This document shows, in pieces, positions 23,401 through 36,984 of a stretch of DNA of 64,000 bases. This DNA comes from Paragordius varius (Eukaryota; Nematomorpha). Position numbers and translations under genes: made by a program. Every line of letters begins with the position of its first letter. Position 1 is the stretch's first letter. The stretch is from NCBI GenBank assembly GCA_964247055.1, contig OZ176055.1:9176001-9240000 (forward strand), written 5' to 3'. Under the pieces are notes generated by a model. That model saw only the letters and a list, made by a program, of their open reading frames with translations. It did no database searches and was not told the DNA's origin.

Positions 23401-26400
23401 AGAAATATCCAATTCTTCTATTCTTCATCCAACTACAGTTGGAGAAATATCCAATTCTTCTATTCTTCATCCAACTACAGTTGGAGAAATATTCAATTCT
23501 TCATTTCTTCATCCAACTCCAGTTGGAGAAATATTCAATTCTTCATTTCTTCATCCAACTACAGTTGGAGAAATATTCAATTCTTCATTTCTTCATCCAA
23601 CTACAGTTGGAGAAATATTCAATTCTTCTATTCTTCATCCAACTACAGTTGGAGAAATATTCAATTCTTCATTTCTTCATCCAACTACAGTTGGAGAAAT
23701 ATCCAATTCTTCTATTCATCCAACTACAGTTGGAGAAATATTCAATTCTTCATTTCTTCATCCAACTCCAGTTGGAGAAATATTCAATTCTTCATTTCTT
23801 CATCCAACTACAGTTGGAGAAATATTCAATTCTTCATTTCTTCATCCAACTCCAGTTGGTGAAATATCCGATTCTTCATTTCCTCATCCAACTCCAAATG
23901 GAGAAATATCCGATTCTTCATTTCTTCATCCAACTCCAGTTGGAGAAATATCCAATTCTTCATTTCTTCATCCAACTCCAGTTGGAGAAATATCCGATTC
24001 TTCATTTCTGCATCCAACTAGAGTTGGAGAAATATCCGATTCTTCATTTCCTCATCCAACTCCAAATGGAGAAATATCCAATTCTTCATTTCTTCATCCA
24101 ACTACAGTTGGAGAAATATTCAATTCTTCATTTCTTCATCCAACTACAGTTGGAGAAATATTCAATTCTTCATTTCTTCATCCAACTACAGTTGGAGAAA
24201 TATTCAATTCTTCATTTCTTCATCCAACTCCAGTTGGTGAAATATCCAATTCTTCATTTCTTCATCCAACTACAGTTGGAGAAATATTCAATTCTTCAGA
24301 AATATTCAATTCTTCATTTCTTCATCCAACTACAGTTGGAGAAATATTCAATTCTTCATTTCTTCATCCAACTCCAGTTGGTGAAATATCCAATTCTTCA
24401 TTTCTTCATTAAACTACAGTTGGAGAAATATTCAATTCTTCATTTCTTCATCCAACTACAGTTGGAGAAATATTCAATTCTTCATTTCTTCATCCAACTC
24501 CAGTTGGTGAAATATCCAATTCTTCATTTCTTCATCCAACTACAGTTGGAGAAATATTCAATTCTTCATTTCTTCATCCAACTACAGTTGGAGAAATATT
24601 CAATTCTTCATTTCTTCATCCAACTACAGTTGGAGAAATATTCAATTCTTCATTTCTTCATCCAACTACAGTTGGAGAAATATTCAATTCTTCATTTCTT
24701 CATCCAACTCCAGTTGGTGAAATATCCAATTCTTCATTTCTTCATCCAACTACAGTTGGAGAAATATTCAATTCTTCATTTCTTCATCCAACTACAGTTG
24801 GAGAAATATTCAATTCTTCATTTCTTCATCCAACTCCAGTTGGTGAAATATCCAATTCTTCATTTCTTCATCCAACTACAGTTGGAGAAATATTCAATTC
24901 TTCATTTCTTCATCCAACTACAGTTGGAGAAATATTCAATTCTTCATTTCTTCATCCAACTACAGTTGGAGAAATATTCAATTCTTCATTTCTTCATCCA
25001 ACTACAGTTGGAGAAATATCCAATTCTTCATCTCTTCATCCAACTACAGTTGAAGAAATATCCAATTCTTCTATTCTTCATCCAACTCCAGTTGGAGAAA
25101 TATTCAATTCTTCATTTCTTCATCCAACTCCAGTTGGAGAAATATCCAATTCTTCATTTCTTCATCCAACTACAGTTGAAGAAATATCCAATTCTTCTAT
25201 TCTTCATCCAACTACAGTTGGAGAAATATTCAATTCTTCTATTCTTCATCCAACTACAGTTGAAGAAATATTCAATTCTTCATTTCTTCATCCAACTCCA
25301 GTTGGAGAAATATCCAATTCTTCATTTCTTCATCCAACTACAGTTGGAGAAATATCCAATTCTTCTATTCTTCATCCAACTACAGTTGGAGAAATATTCA
25401 ATTCTTCATTTCTTCATCCAACTACAGTTGAAGAAATATTCAATTCTTCATTTCTTGATCCAACTACAGTTGAAGAAATATCCAATTCTTCTATTCTTCA
25501 TCCAACTACAGTTGGAGAAATATCCAATTCTTCTATTCTTCATCCAACTACAGTTGGAGAAATATCCAATTCTTCTATTCTTCATCCAACTACAGTTGGA
25601 GAAATATTCAATTCTTCATTTCTTCATCCAACTCCAGTTGGAGAAATATCCAATTCTCCATTTCTTCATCCAACTCCAGTTGGAGAAATATTCAATTCTT
25701 CATTTCTTCATCCAACTACAGTTGAAGAAATATCCAATTCTTCATTTCTTCATCCAACTCCAGTTGGAGTAATATTCAATTCTTCATTTCTTCATCCAAC
25801 TACAGTTGAAGAAATATCCAATTCTTCATTTCTTCATCCAACTACAGTTGAAGAAATATCCAATTCTTCTATTCTTCATCCAACTACAGTTGGAGAAATA
25901 TTCAATTCTTCATTTCTTCATCCAACTACAGTTGGAGAAATATTCAATTCTTCATTTCTTCATCCAACTACAGTTGAAGAAATATCCAATTCTTCTATTC
26001 TTCATCCAACTACAGTTGGAGAAATATTCAATTCTTCATTTCTTCATCCAACTACAGTTGGAGAAATATCCAATTCTTCATTTCTTCATCCAACTACAGT
26101 TGAAGAAATATCCAATTCTTCTATTCTTCATCCAACTACAGTTGGAGAAATATTCAATTCTTCATTTCTTCATCCAACTCCAGTTGGAGAAATATTCAAT
26201 TCTTCATTTCTTCATCCAACTACAGTTGAAGAAATATCCAATTCTCCATTTCTTCATCCAACTCCAGTTGGAGTAATATTCAATTCTTCATTTCTTCATC
26301 CAACTACAGTTGAAGAAATATCCAATTCTTCATTTCTTCATCCAACTACAGTTGAAGAAATATCCAATTCTTCTATTCTTCATCCAACTACAGTTGGAGA

Positions 26401-27211
26401 AATATTCAATTCTTCATTTCTTCATCCAACTACAGTTGGAGAAATATTCAATTCTTCATTTCTTCATCCAACTACAGTTGAAGAAATATCCAATTCTTCT
26501 ATTCTTCATCCAACTACAGTTGGAGAAATATTCAATTCTTCATTTCTTCATCCAACTACAGTTGGAGAAATATTCAATTCTTCATTTCTTCATCCAACTA
26601 CAGTTGGAGAAATATTCAATTCTTCATTTCTTCATCCAACTACAGTTGGAGAAATATTCAATTCTTCATTTCTTCATCCAACTACAGTTGGAGAAATATT
26701 CAATTCTTCATTTCTTCATCCAACTACAGTTGAAGAAATATTCAATTCTTCATTTATTCATCCAACTACAGTTGAAGAAATATCCAATTCTTCATTTCTT
26801 CATCCAACTACAGTTGAAGAAATATTCAATTCTTCATTTCTTCATCCAACTACAGTTGGAGAAATATTCAATTCTTCATTTCTTCATCCAACTACAGTTG
26901 AAGAAATATCCAATTCTTCTATTCTTCATCCAACTACAGTTGGAGAAATATCCAATTCTTCTATTCTTCATCCAACTACAGTTGGAGAAATATTCAATTC
27001 TTCATTTCTTCATCCAACTCCAGTTGGAGAAATATTCAATTCTTCATTTCTTCATCCAACTACAGTTGGAGAAATATTCAATTCTTCATTTCTTCATCCA
27101 ACTACAGTTGGAGAAATATTCAATTCTTCTATTCTTCATCCAACTACAGTTGGAGAAATATTCAATTCTTCATTTCTTCATCCAACTACAGTTGGAGAAA
27201 TATCCAATTCT

Positions 27212-28380
27212 TCTATTCATCCAACTACAGTTGGAGAAATATTCAATTCTTCATTTCTTCATCCAACTCCAGTTGGAGAAATATTCAATTCTTCATTTCT
27301 TCATCCAACTACAGTTGTAGAAATATCCAATTCTTCTATTCATCCAACTACAGTTGGAGAAATATTCAATTCTTCATTTCTTCATCCAACTCCAGTTGGA
27401 GAAATATTCAATTCTTCATTTCTTCATCCAACTACAGTTGGAGAAATATTCAATTCTTCATTTCTTCATCCAACTACAGTTGAAGAAATATCCAATTCTT
27501 CTATTCTTCATCCAACTACAGTTGGAGAAATATCCAATTCTTCTATTCTTCATCCAACTACAGTTGGAGAAATATTCAATTCTTCATTTCTTCATCCAAC
27601 TCCAGTTGGAGAAATATTCAATTCTTCATTTCTTCATCCAACTACAGTTGGAGAAATATTCAATTCTTCATTTCTTCATCCAACTACAGTTGGAGAAATA
27701 TTCAATTCTTCTATTCTTCATCCAACTACAGTTGGAGAAATATTCAATTCTTCATTTCTTCATCCAACTACAGTTGGAGAAATATCCAATTCTTCTATTC
27801 ATCCAACTACAGTTGGAGAAATATTCAATTCTTCATTTCTTCATCCAACTCCAGTTGGAGAAATATTCAATTCTTCATTTCTTCATCCAACTACAGTTGG
27901 AGAAATATTCAATTCTTCATTTCTTCATCCAACTACAGTTGAAGAAATATCCAATTCTTCTATTCTTCATCCAACTACAGTTGGAGAAATATCCAATTCT
28001 TCTATTCTTCATCCAACTACAGTTGGAGAAATATTCAATTCTTCATTTCTTCATCCAACTCCAGTTGGAGAAATATTCAATTCTTCATTTCTTCATCCAA
28101 CTACAGTTGGAGAAATATTCAATTCTTCATTTCTTCATCCAACTACAGTTGGAGAAATATTCAATTCTTCTATTCTTCATCCAACTACAGTTGGAGAAAT
28201 ATTCAATTCTTCATTTCTTCATCCAACTACAGTTGGAGAAATATCCAATTCTTCTATTCATCCAACTACAGTTGGAGAAATATTCAATTCTTCATTTCTT
28301 CATCCAACTCCAGTTGGAGAAATATTCAATTCTTCATTTCTTCATCCAACTACAGTTGGAGAAATATCCAATTCTTCTAT
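27212..28380 (+). repeat. 459-bp higher-order repeat in array 1
   Basis: A 39-bp monomer lacking 'ctt' ('ttctattcatccaac') occurs at 27,212, 27,335, 27,794, 28,253 and 28,376. Spacings are 123, 459, 459 and 123 bp: one 39-mer plus 2, 10, 10 and 2 full 42-mers. An earlier instance lies at 23,711. The regular 459-bp step is a clear higher-order unit. Confidence 0.85.
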
Positions 28381-29066
28381 TCATCCAACTACAGTTGGAG
28401 AAATATTCAATTCTTCATTTCTTCATCCAACTCCAGTTGGTGAAATATTCAATTCTTCATTTCTTCATCCAACTACAGTTGGAGAAATATTCAATTCTTC
28501 ATTTCTTCATCCAACTCCAGTTGGTGAAATATCCAATTCTTCATTTCTTCATCCAACTACAGTTGGAGAAATATTCAATTCTTCATTTCTTCATCCAACT
28601 ACAGTTGGAGAAATATTCAATTCTTCATTTCTTCATCCAACTCCAGTTGGAGAAATATTCAATTCTTCATTTCTTCATCCAACTACAGTTGGAGAAATAT
28701 TCAATTCTTCATTTCTTCATCCAACTCCAGTTGGAGAAATATTCAATTCTTCATTTCTTCATCCAACTACAGTTGGAGAAATATTCAATTCTTCATTTCT
28801 TCATCCAACTACAGTTGGAGAAATATTCAATTCTTCATTTCTTCATCCAACTACAGTTGGAGAAATATTCAATTCTTCATTTCTTCATCCAACTACAGTT
28901 GGAGAAATATTCAATTCTTCATTTCTTCATCCAACTCCAGTTGGTGAAATATCCAATTCTTCATTTCTTCATCCAACTACAGTTGGAGAAATATTCAATT
29001 CTTCATTTCTTCATCCAACTACAGTTGGAGAAATATTCAATTCTTCATTTATTCATCTAACTCCAG

Positions 29067-32000
29067 TTGGTGAAATATCCAATTCTTCATTTCTTCATCC
29101 AACTACAGTTGGAGAAATATTCAATTCTTCATTTCTTCATCCAACTACAGTTGGAGAAATATTCAATTCTTCATTTCTTCATCCAACTACAGTTGGAGAA
29201 ATATTCAATTCTTCATTTCTTCATCCAACTACAGTTGAAGAAATATCCAATTCTTCTATTCTTCATCCAACTAGAGTTGGAGAAATATTCAATTCTTCAT
29301 TTCTTCATCCAACTACAGTTGGAGAAATATTCAATTCTTCATTTCTTCATCCAACTACAGTTGGAGAAATATTCAATTCTTCTATTCTTCATCCAACTAC
29401 AGTTGGAGAAATATTCAATTCTTCATTTCTTCATCCAACTACAGTTGGAGAAATATCCAATTCTTCTATTCTTCATCCAACTACAGTTGGAGAAATATTC
29501 AATTCTTCATTTCTTCATCCAACTACAGTTGGAGAAATATTCAATTCTTCATTTCTTCATCGAACTACAGTTGGAGAAATATTCAATTCTTCATTTCTTC
29601 ATCCAACTCCAGTTGGTGAAATATTCAATTCTTCATTTCTTCATCCAACTACAGTTGGAGAAATATTCAATTCTTCATTTCTTCATCCAACTACAGTTGG
29701 AGAAATATCAATTCTTCATTTCTTCATCCAACTCCAGTTGGTGAAATATCCAATTCTTCATTTCTTCATCCAACTACAGTTGGAGAAATATTCAATTCTT
29801 CATTTCTTCATCCAACTACAGTTGGAGAAATATTCAATTCTTCATTTCTTCATCCAACTACAGTTGGAGAAATATTCAATTCTTCATTTCTTCATCCAAC
29901 TACAGTTGGAGAAATATTCAATTCTTCATTTCTTCATCCAACTCCAGTTGGTGAAATATCCAATTCTTCATTTCTTCATCCAACTACAGTTGGAGAAATA
30001 TTCAATTCTTCATTTCTTCATCCAACTACAGTTGGAGAAATATTCAATTCTTCATTTCTTCATCCAACTCCAGTTGGTGAAATATCCAATTCTTCATTTC
30101 TTCATCCAACTACAGTTGGAGAAATATTCAATTCTTCATTTCTTCATCCAACTACAGTTGGAGAAATATTCAATTCTTCATTTCTTCATCCAACTACAGT
30201 TGGAGAAATATCCAATTCTTCATTTCTTCATCCAACTACAGTTGGAGAAATATTCAATTCTTCATTTCTTCATCCAACTACAGTTGGAGAAATATTCAAT
30301 TCTTCATTTCTTCATCCAACTCCAGTTGGTGAAATATCCAATTCTTCATTTCTTCATCCAACTACAGTTGGAGAAATATTCAATTCTTCATTTCTTCATC
30401 CAACTACAGTTGGAGAAATATTCAATTCTTCATTTCTTCATCCAACTCCAGTTGGTGAAATATCCAATTCTTCATTTCTTCATCCAACTACAGTTGGAGA
30501 AATATTCAATTCTTCATTTCTTCATCCAACTACAGTTGGAGAAATATTCAATTCTTCATTTCTTCATCCAACTACAGTTGGAGAAATATTCAATTCTTCA
30601 TTTCTTCATCCAACTCCAGTTGGTGAAATATCCAATTCTTCATTTCTTCATCCAACTACAGTTGGAGAAATATTCAATTCTTCATTTCTTCATCCAACTA
30701 CAGTTGGAGAAATATTCAATTCTTCATTTCTTCATCCAACTCCAGTTGGTGAAATATCCAATTCTTCATTTCTTCATCCAACTACAGTTGGAGAAATATT
30801 CAATTCTTCATTTCTTCATCCAACTACAGTTGGAGAAATATTCAATTCTTCATTTCTTCATCCAACTACAGTTGGAGAAATATCCAATTCTTCATTTCTT
30901 CATCCAACTACAGTTGGAGAAATATTCAATTCTTCATTTCTTCATCCAACTACAGTTGGAGAAATATTCAATTCTTCATTTCTTCATCCAACTCCAGTTG
31001 GTGAAATATCCAATTCTTCATTTCTTCATCCAACTACAGTTGGAGAAATATTCAATTCTTCATTTCTTCATCCAACTCCAGTTGGTGAAATATCCAATTC
31101 TTCATTTCTTCATCCAACTACAGTTGGAGAAATATTCAATTCTTCATTTCTTCATCCAACTACAGTTGGAGAAATATTCAATTCTTCATATCTTCATCCA
31201 ACTCCAGTTGGTGAAATATCCAATTCTTCATTTCTTCATCCAACTACAGTTGGAGAAATATTCAATTCTTCATTTCTTCATCCAACTACAGTTGGAGAAA
31301 TATCAATTCTTCATTTCTTCATCCAACTCCAGTTGGTGAAATATCCAATTCTTCATTTCTTCATCCAACTACAGTTGGAGAAATATTCAATTCTTCATTT
31401 CTTCATCCAACTACAGTTGGAGAAATATTCAATTCTTCATTTCTTCATCCAACTACAGTTGGAGAAATATTCAATTCTTCATTTCTTCATCCAACTACAG
31501 TTGGAGAAATATTCAATTCTTCATTTCTTCATCCAACTCCAGTTGGTGAAATATCCAATTCTTCATTTCTTCATCCAACTACAGTTGGAGAAATATTCAA
31601 TTCTTCATTTCTTCATCCAACTCCAGTTGGTGAAATATCCAATTCTTCATTTCTTCATCCAACTACAGTTGGAGAAATATTCAATTCTTCATTTCTTCAT
31701 CCAACTACAGTTGGAGAAATATTCAATTCTTCATTTCTTCATCCAACTACAGTTGGAGAAATATTCAATTCTTCATTTCTTCATCCAACTCCAGTTGGTG
31801 AAATATCCAATTCTTCATTTCTTCATCCAACTACAGTTGGAGAAATATTCAATTCTTCATTTCTTCATCCAACTACAGTTGGAGAAATATTCAATTCTTC
31901 ATTTCCTCATCCAACTACAGTTGGAGAAATATTCAATTCTTCATTTCTTCATCCAACTCCAGTTGGTGAAATATCCAATTCTTCATTTCTTCATCCAACT

Positions 32001-32690
32001 ACAGTTGGAGAAATATTCAATTCTTCATTTCTTCATCCAACTACAGTTGGAGAAATATTCAATTCTTCATTTCCTCATCCAACTACAGTTGGAGAAATAT
32101 TCAATTCTTCATTTCTTCATCCAACTACAGTTGGAGAAATATTCAATTCTTCATTTCTTCATCCAACTCCAGTTGGTGAAATATTCAATTCTTCATTTCT
32201 TCATCCAACTACAGTTGGAGAAATATTCAATTCTTCATTTCTTCATCCAACTCCAGTTGGTGAAATATCCAATTCTTCATTTCTTCATCCAACTACAGTT
32301 GGAGAAATATTCAATTCTTCATTTCTTCATCCAACTACAGTTGGAGAAATATTCAATTCTTCATTTCTTCATCCAACTACAGTTGGAGAAATATTCAATT
32401 CTTCATTTCTTCATCCAACTCCAGTTGGAGAAATATTCAATTCTTCATTTCTTCATCCAAATACAGTTGGAGAAATATTCAATTCTTCATTTCTTCATCC
32501 AACTACAGTTGGAGAAATATTCAATTCTTCATTTCTTCATCCAACTCCAGTTGGTGAAATATCCAATTCTTCATTTCTTCATCCAACTACAGTTGGAGAA
32601 ATATTCAATTCTTCATTTCTTCATCCAACTACAGTTGGAGAAATATCAATTCTTCATTTCTTCATCCAACTCCAGTTGGTGAAATATCCA
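29067..32690 (+). repeat. Large block duplications marked by a 41-bp monomer in array 1
   Basis: A monomer with one base missing ('agaaatatcaattcttc') recurs near 29,706, 31,301 and 32,644, each followed by the same 'gttggtgaaatatcc' unit. The intervals are 1,595 and 1,343 bp, exactly 41 + 37x42 and 41 + 31x42. The blocks are duplicates differing by six monomers. Confidence 0.85.
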
Positions 32691-35039
32691 ATTCTTCATT
32701 TCTTCATCCAACTACAGTTGGAGAAATATTCAATTCTTCATTTCTTCATCCAACTACAGTTGGAGAAATATTCAATTCTTCATTTCTTCATCCAACTACA
32801 GTTGGAGAAATATTCAATTCTTCATTTCTTCATCCAACTCCAGTTGGTGAAATATCCAATTCTTCATTTCTTCATCCAACTACAGTTGGAGAAATATTCA
32901 ATTCTTCATTTCTTCATCCAACTACAGTTGGAGAAATATTCAATTCTTCATTTCTTCATCCAACTCCAGTTGGTGAAATATCCAATTCTTCATTTCTTCA
33001 TCCAACTACAGTTGGAGAAATATTCAATTCTTCATTTCTTCATCCAACTACAGTTGGAGAAATATTCAATTCTTCATTTCTTCATCCAACTACAGTTGGA
33101 GAAATATTCAATTCTTCATTTCTTCATCCAACTACAGTTGGAGAAATATTCAATTCTTCATTTCTTCATCCAACTACAGTTGGAGAAATATTCAATTCTT
33201 CATTTCTTCATCCAACTCCAGTTGGTGAAATATCCAATTCTTCATTTCTTCATCCAACTACAGTTGGAGAAATATTCAATTCTTCATTTCTTCATCCAAC
33301 TACAGTTGGAGAAATATTCAATTCTTCATTTCTTCATCCAACTACAGTTGGAGAAATATTCAATTCTTCATTTCTTCATCCAACTCCAGTTGGAGAAATA
33401 TTCAATTCTTCATTTCTTCATCCAAATACAGTTGGAGAAATATTCAATTCTTCATTTCTTCATCCAACTACAGTTGGAGAAATATTCAATTCTTCATTTC
33501 TTCATCCAACTACAGTTGGAGAAATATTCAATTCTTCATTTCTTCATCCAACTACAGTTGGTGAAATATCCAATTCTTCATTTCTTCATCCAACTACAGT
33601 TGGAGAAATATTCAATTCTTCATTTCTTCATCCAACTACAGTTGGAGAAATATTCAATTCTTCATTTCTTCATCCAACTACAGTTGGAGAAATATTCAAT
33701 TCTTCATTTCTTCATCCAACTACAGTTGAAGAAATATCCAATTCTTCATTTCTTCATCCAACTACAGTTGAAGAAATATCCAATTCTTCTATTCTTCATC
33801 CAACTACAGTTGGAGAAATATTCAATTCTTCTTTTCTTCATCCAACTCCAGTTGGAGAAATATTCAATTCTTCATTTCTTCATCCAACTACAGTTGAAGA
33901 AATATCCAATTTATCATTTAATTTATATGTCTAGAGATTACAGGTACGCGAACTATTCATTTTTCTAACAACAGGCTCAGATAAGCTATGATATCCGATT
34001 CTGTTATACGAGTTATCTTGTTTCTGTTTATAATTTTAGCCAAATCATCCACTTTCTTATATATCCTCCTTAATAATTATGGGTTAACCAGATCCTCATT
34101 ATGCATGCGTTCAATTATTTCGATTTAATATTAAACCATGTTTGCTTTTTTATTTTAGAAATTAAAATTTAATCTCCTGACTCAAGCCATATTTCGGAAA
34201 TATCAATTATAAGATAACGCAAAATAGTAATATTAAAAAATGTATTGGTATACATAACTTCCCAAAGAAAGTAAAATCATATATCATACAAATGAAATGC
34301 ATAAACAAGTTATAACTATTAGCTAAAGATTTGAGCGGCGAAAGTTACTTAGTGAAACGTTATGTGTTGTTGAATAGGTACTGGGTTTATAAACTTCAGT
34401 ATAAATTTTCGTTCAGGACTTTATTATTCAAGCTTCTCTTACATCAATGGATAATTTATTGTTTTTAACAGTAGATGGAATTTATCTGCCCAATCCCTTT
34501 ACCTTTTGAATCAGAATATTTATTACGAGTATTTATTCAAATCCTTTTATAAGATTTCAAAATAATTTGAGATTTTTTTTGTTCATGAGTGTTCAAAGTT
34601 TCCAGCATCTATTAATGTTTGTCAACTGAAGCTTGTAAATTAAGATTTTCTTTAACATCAGAAATCAGAATAAACACCATTTTTTTATTTATATTGTAAT
34701 CTGCTCTTTAAATGATAATCCAAAGATTGTTTAACAAAGTTTGGCTTTGATTTCGATATGAGTTAAAGGTCTCCAAAATTTACATACTATCTGTTAAACA
34801 AGTTTAGATAAAGATAAGTTAAATACTAAAGGACAACTTCAAAGTATGTTGGTTTTATCCAGAATGTAATACTATGAAACATCATCTCATTCAAATGTTT
34901 CTGTTTGGTATAAAAACTCCGAGGTTACAGTCTTTTACAGATTTTGTTATTATATATTGACTCTCTTTTATAAATATTATATCCGAACATAAATGCTTCT
35001 ATTTAAATGATTAATTTGATGAAGTTATATCATTGATCC

Positions 35040-35420
35040 TAACATCATTTATTATTGTGAATATACTTTGTTTAGACTGAATCATCAGTCAGCACAGTTC
35101 GTGTTAAGAATTTCCATGTTAATGCCCTTATTTCGTTTACAGTGGTTATATATTCAAAGTTGTTAATATATGGTTGATTTTTAAAGATGAGATACCCATA
35201 CTTCTATACATTATTAAGAGATGTCAAGTTTTTAATAATTTAAAGCTGTAATATTCTTCCGTGTTGGTTTCCATATTATATAGTTTGAAATTATATGTTT
35301 AAATAAAAAATGCATTTATTATTATATATACAAATTTTAATATGCATACATACATAATAAGTATAATATATGTGAATATCGATGCGATTAATTTATTTGT
35401 ACATTGTACATTAAAATTTG
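35040..35420. other. Highly conserved block within the duplicated right flank
   Basis: Compared with 63,588-63,960 this block shows only about six differences in 360 bp, clearly better conserved than the flank on its left. It contains a minus-strand open stretch of 43 codons. It may be a functional element, an unrecognised exon or the target of gene conversion. Confidence 0.6.
35072..35203 (-). other. Short conserved minus-strand open stretch, possible exon
   Basis: 43 codons plus stop, preceded on the minus strand by 'tatag', a possible splice acceptor. It includes NNFEYITTVNEIRALTW and ends TRTVLTDDSV. The copy at 63,611-63,742 has the same length and stop, with two amino-acid changes and one silent change. 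No family is recognised. The conservation is shared with non-coding neighbours, so coding status is weak. Confidence 0.25.
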
Positions 35421-35480
35421 GTAAATATATACTTATAAAAATATTTAAATATTAATATACATAAAAATTTTGCTATATAA

Positions 35481-36604
35481 AAAATATATTTATATTATAA
35501 TTAAATTTTTGCAATGTCCCCTAACTAAAATAATTATGAGTAAAAAATTTAAACATTAACTTTCATATACAATATTGCAAAATTAATTTTTGCCTCAACT
35601 TTCATAATGTTTAAATTATTTTAGCCGAAAAATGTGATTCGGCTGTTTATAACATTGATATTGCATTTTTACTTATATGGCGTTTAATAAAATATTGCAT
35701 TCTGTAAAAGCCCATCAATGAACGTGATAAGTTTAAATTGACCCAATATGGTAATATATATTAAAAGTTTAAGGTAATCAAACATACCCAAGATATCTTG
35801 CTAATCAGTTCCAATCTTTAATTAGTTAATTGAATCAAACAATAGGATATTTCTAGATTTCGGTTGAGATCATTCTATAGATTAACAGTATATAATTATG
35901 CATGAACCACTTTAAATTTAAATTTTTTTAAAAGATTTATACTTTAAGTAAGATCAGTAATTTATAGTTGTGAGCTAGTTTGTTTTTACAATGATATCAT
36001 GGTATATTCTGGCAAAATAAATTAAATTTTTATTACAAATATATATAATATGCATGCCTCAGTAATACTAAATTTACAAAAAAATTTGGACAATATGTTG
36101 TACATTTTGAAATGCGAAAATAACGATAATAAACCTAGTTTTATGTTTCTGCATTTCTGAAGATAATTGGTTAGATGATTGCCTCATATAATTCATGATA
36201 TCTATGTATAGTCTTTCGTATTCGTTTGTAAAAGTGCAATAATTAGTACGGGTTGATTGATATTAGAATTGATTTTTTAGAACAATCCATTCTTAAATAC
36301 TTACATATTATAAGTGAGAAATTGAAATGATTGATAATCTAGCTGACACAATTTGATTGTTAAGTATAAATTATGTAAAAAACATTAAAAATAAACATAT
36401 TTTATAATGGCGTTTTAAGCAAAATTGTTAAATATTCAAGGGTTAAAGTTATCGATTTGCAAAAAGATATTTAAATAGTGCAATCTATCATAAACATTAA
36501 AGATTTACTGACATGCTTTCAATCCATGGGGTTTTAAAAGTAATAAGTTTGTCCTATTTGTATGGGGGTGCATAAAGTAGTAAAAATAATATCGTAAGCC
36601 TTAA
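35481..36604. other. Intergenic, nothing recognised
   Basis: AT-rich sequence downstream of the duplicated flank. The matching part of module 2 lies beyond the window end, so the true duplication boundary is not visible. No gene or repeat ends seen. Confidence 0.45.
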
Positions 36605-36790
36605 TTACCCGGGGTTCAAAATCGGGGGTCATGAATTATCTTGATGAAATAAATATATTTCGATAGAAAAATGTATCAGGATTATAATGCTTTTGGTTTT
36701 GGCCCTTGCGAGTGATATGAGAAAGTTATTTACATTTTTGTGCTACGCACTCCATATCAGAAAATGGCAAAATTTGACATTTTTTGTAAT
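36605..36790 (+). repeat. Dispersed repeat family A, copy 2
   Basis: Best preserved copy of the family also seen at 120-265. It starts 'ggttcaaaatcggggg', continues through 'gcttttggttttggccct' and 'gatatgagaaagtta', and ends 'atatcagaaaatggcaaaa'. Non-coding. Confidence 0.6.
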
Positions 36791-36984
36791 AATTTTTTTG
36801 ATGAAACCTAAATGCTTCAATCTAAAAAATATCACTGAAATATATCAAAAACTATTTATAAAAAGCAAAACAATATTTCTATAATATTTTAATTTTTAGA
36901 TGTAAGCTCAAAGACATTTTTGCTCTTCTAAAAGGGTATAGTTCTTTTAAAATAAACATAACCGGAATTTAGCAATAAAATTTT

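Larger units (their letters stand above)
15031..33912 (+). repeat. 42-bp satellite array 1 (about 450 monomers)
   Basis: Uninterrupted head-to-tail 42-mers. The unit runs TTGGAGAAATATCC, AATTCTTCATTTCTTCAT, CCAACTCCAG. The top strand is pyrimidine-rich (about 26 of 42) with C well above G. Three variant zones are visible. In 15.0-18.35 kb, 'ccaac tccag' units mix with 'ccaaatacag' and 'tctgcatcc'. In 18.35-22.88 kb, 'atatccgattc', 'ctagagttgg', 'ggagtaatatcc' and 'ctccaaatgg' are common. In 22.88-33.9 kb, 'atattcaattc', 'ctacagttgg', 'gttgaagaa' and 'gttggtgaa' dominate. Four of six frames are free of stops by design of the unit, so the long open frames here are not evidence of a gene. Confidence 0.97.
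33913..35480 (+). repeat. Right flank of module 1, segmental duplication copy 1
   Basis: Non-satellite DNA colinear with 62,141-64,000. Landmarks present in both are 'acaggta.gcgaactat', 'atatcctccttaataatta', 'accagatcctcattatgca' and 'aatgaaatgcataaacaag'. Identity is roughly 85-94 percent by eye, with several indels; about 155 bp present near 62,665-62,825 is missing here near 34,325. No recognised gene. It shows the satellite locus was duplicated together with its right-hand unique sequence. Confidence 0.92.

Noticed and set aside
24285-24330. Inserted element in array 1
   Set aside because: It is only an 18-bp internal duplication of a monomer piece ('agaaatattcaattcttc').
15031-33912. 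CRISPR array
   Set aside because: Units are contiguous 42-mers without unique spacers, in a eukaryotic context, and there are no cas-like genes.
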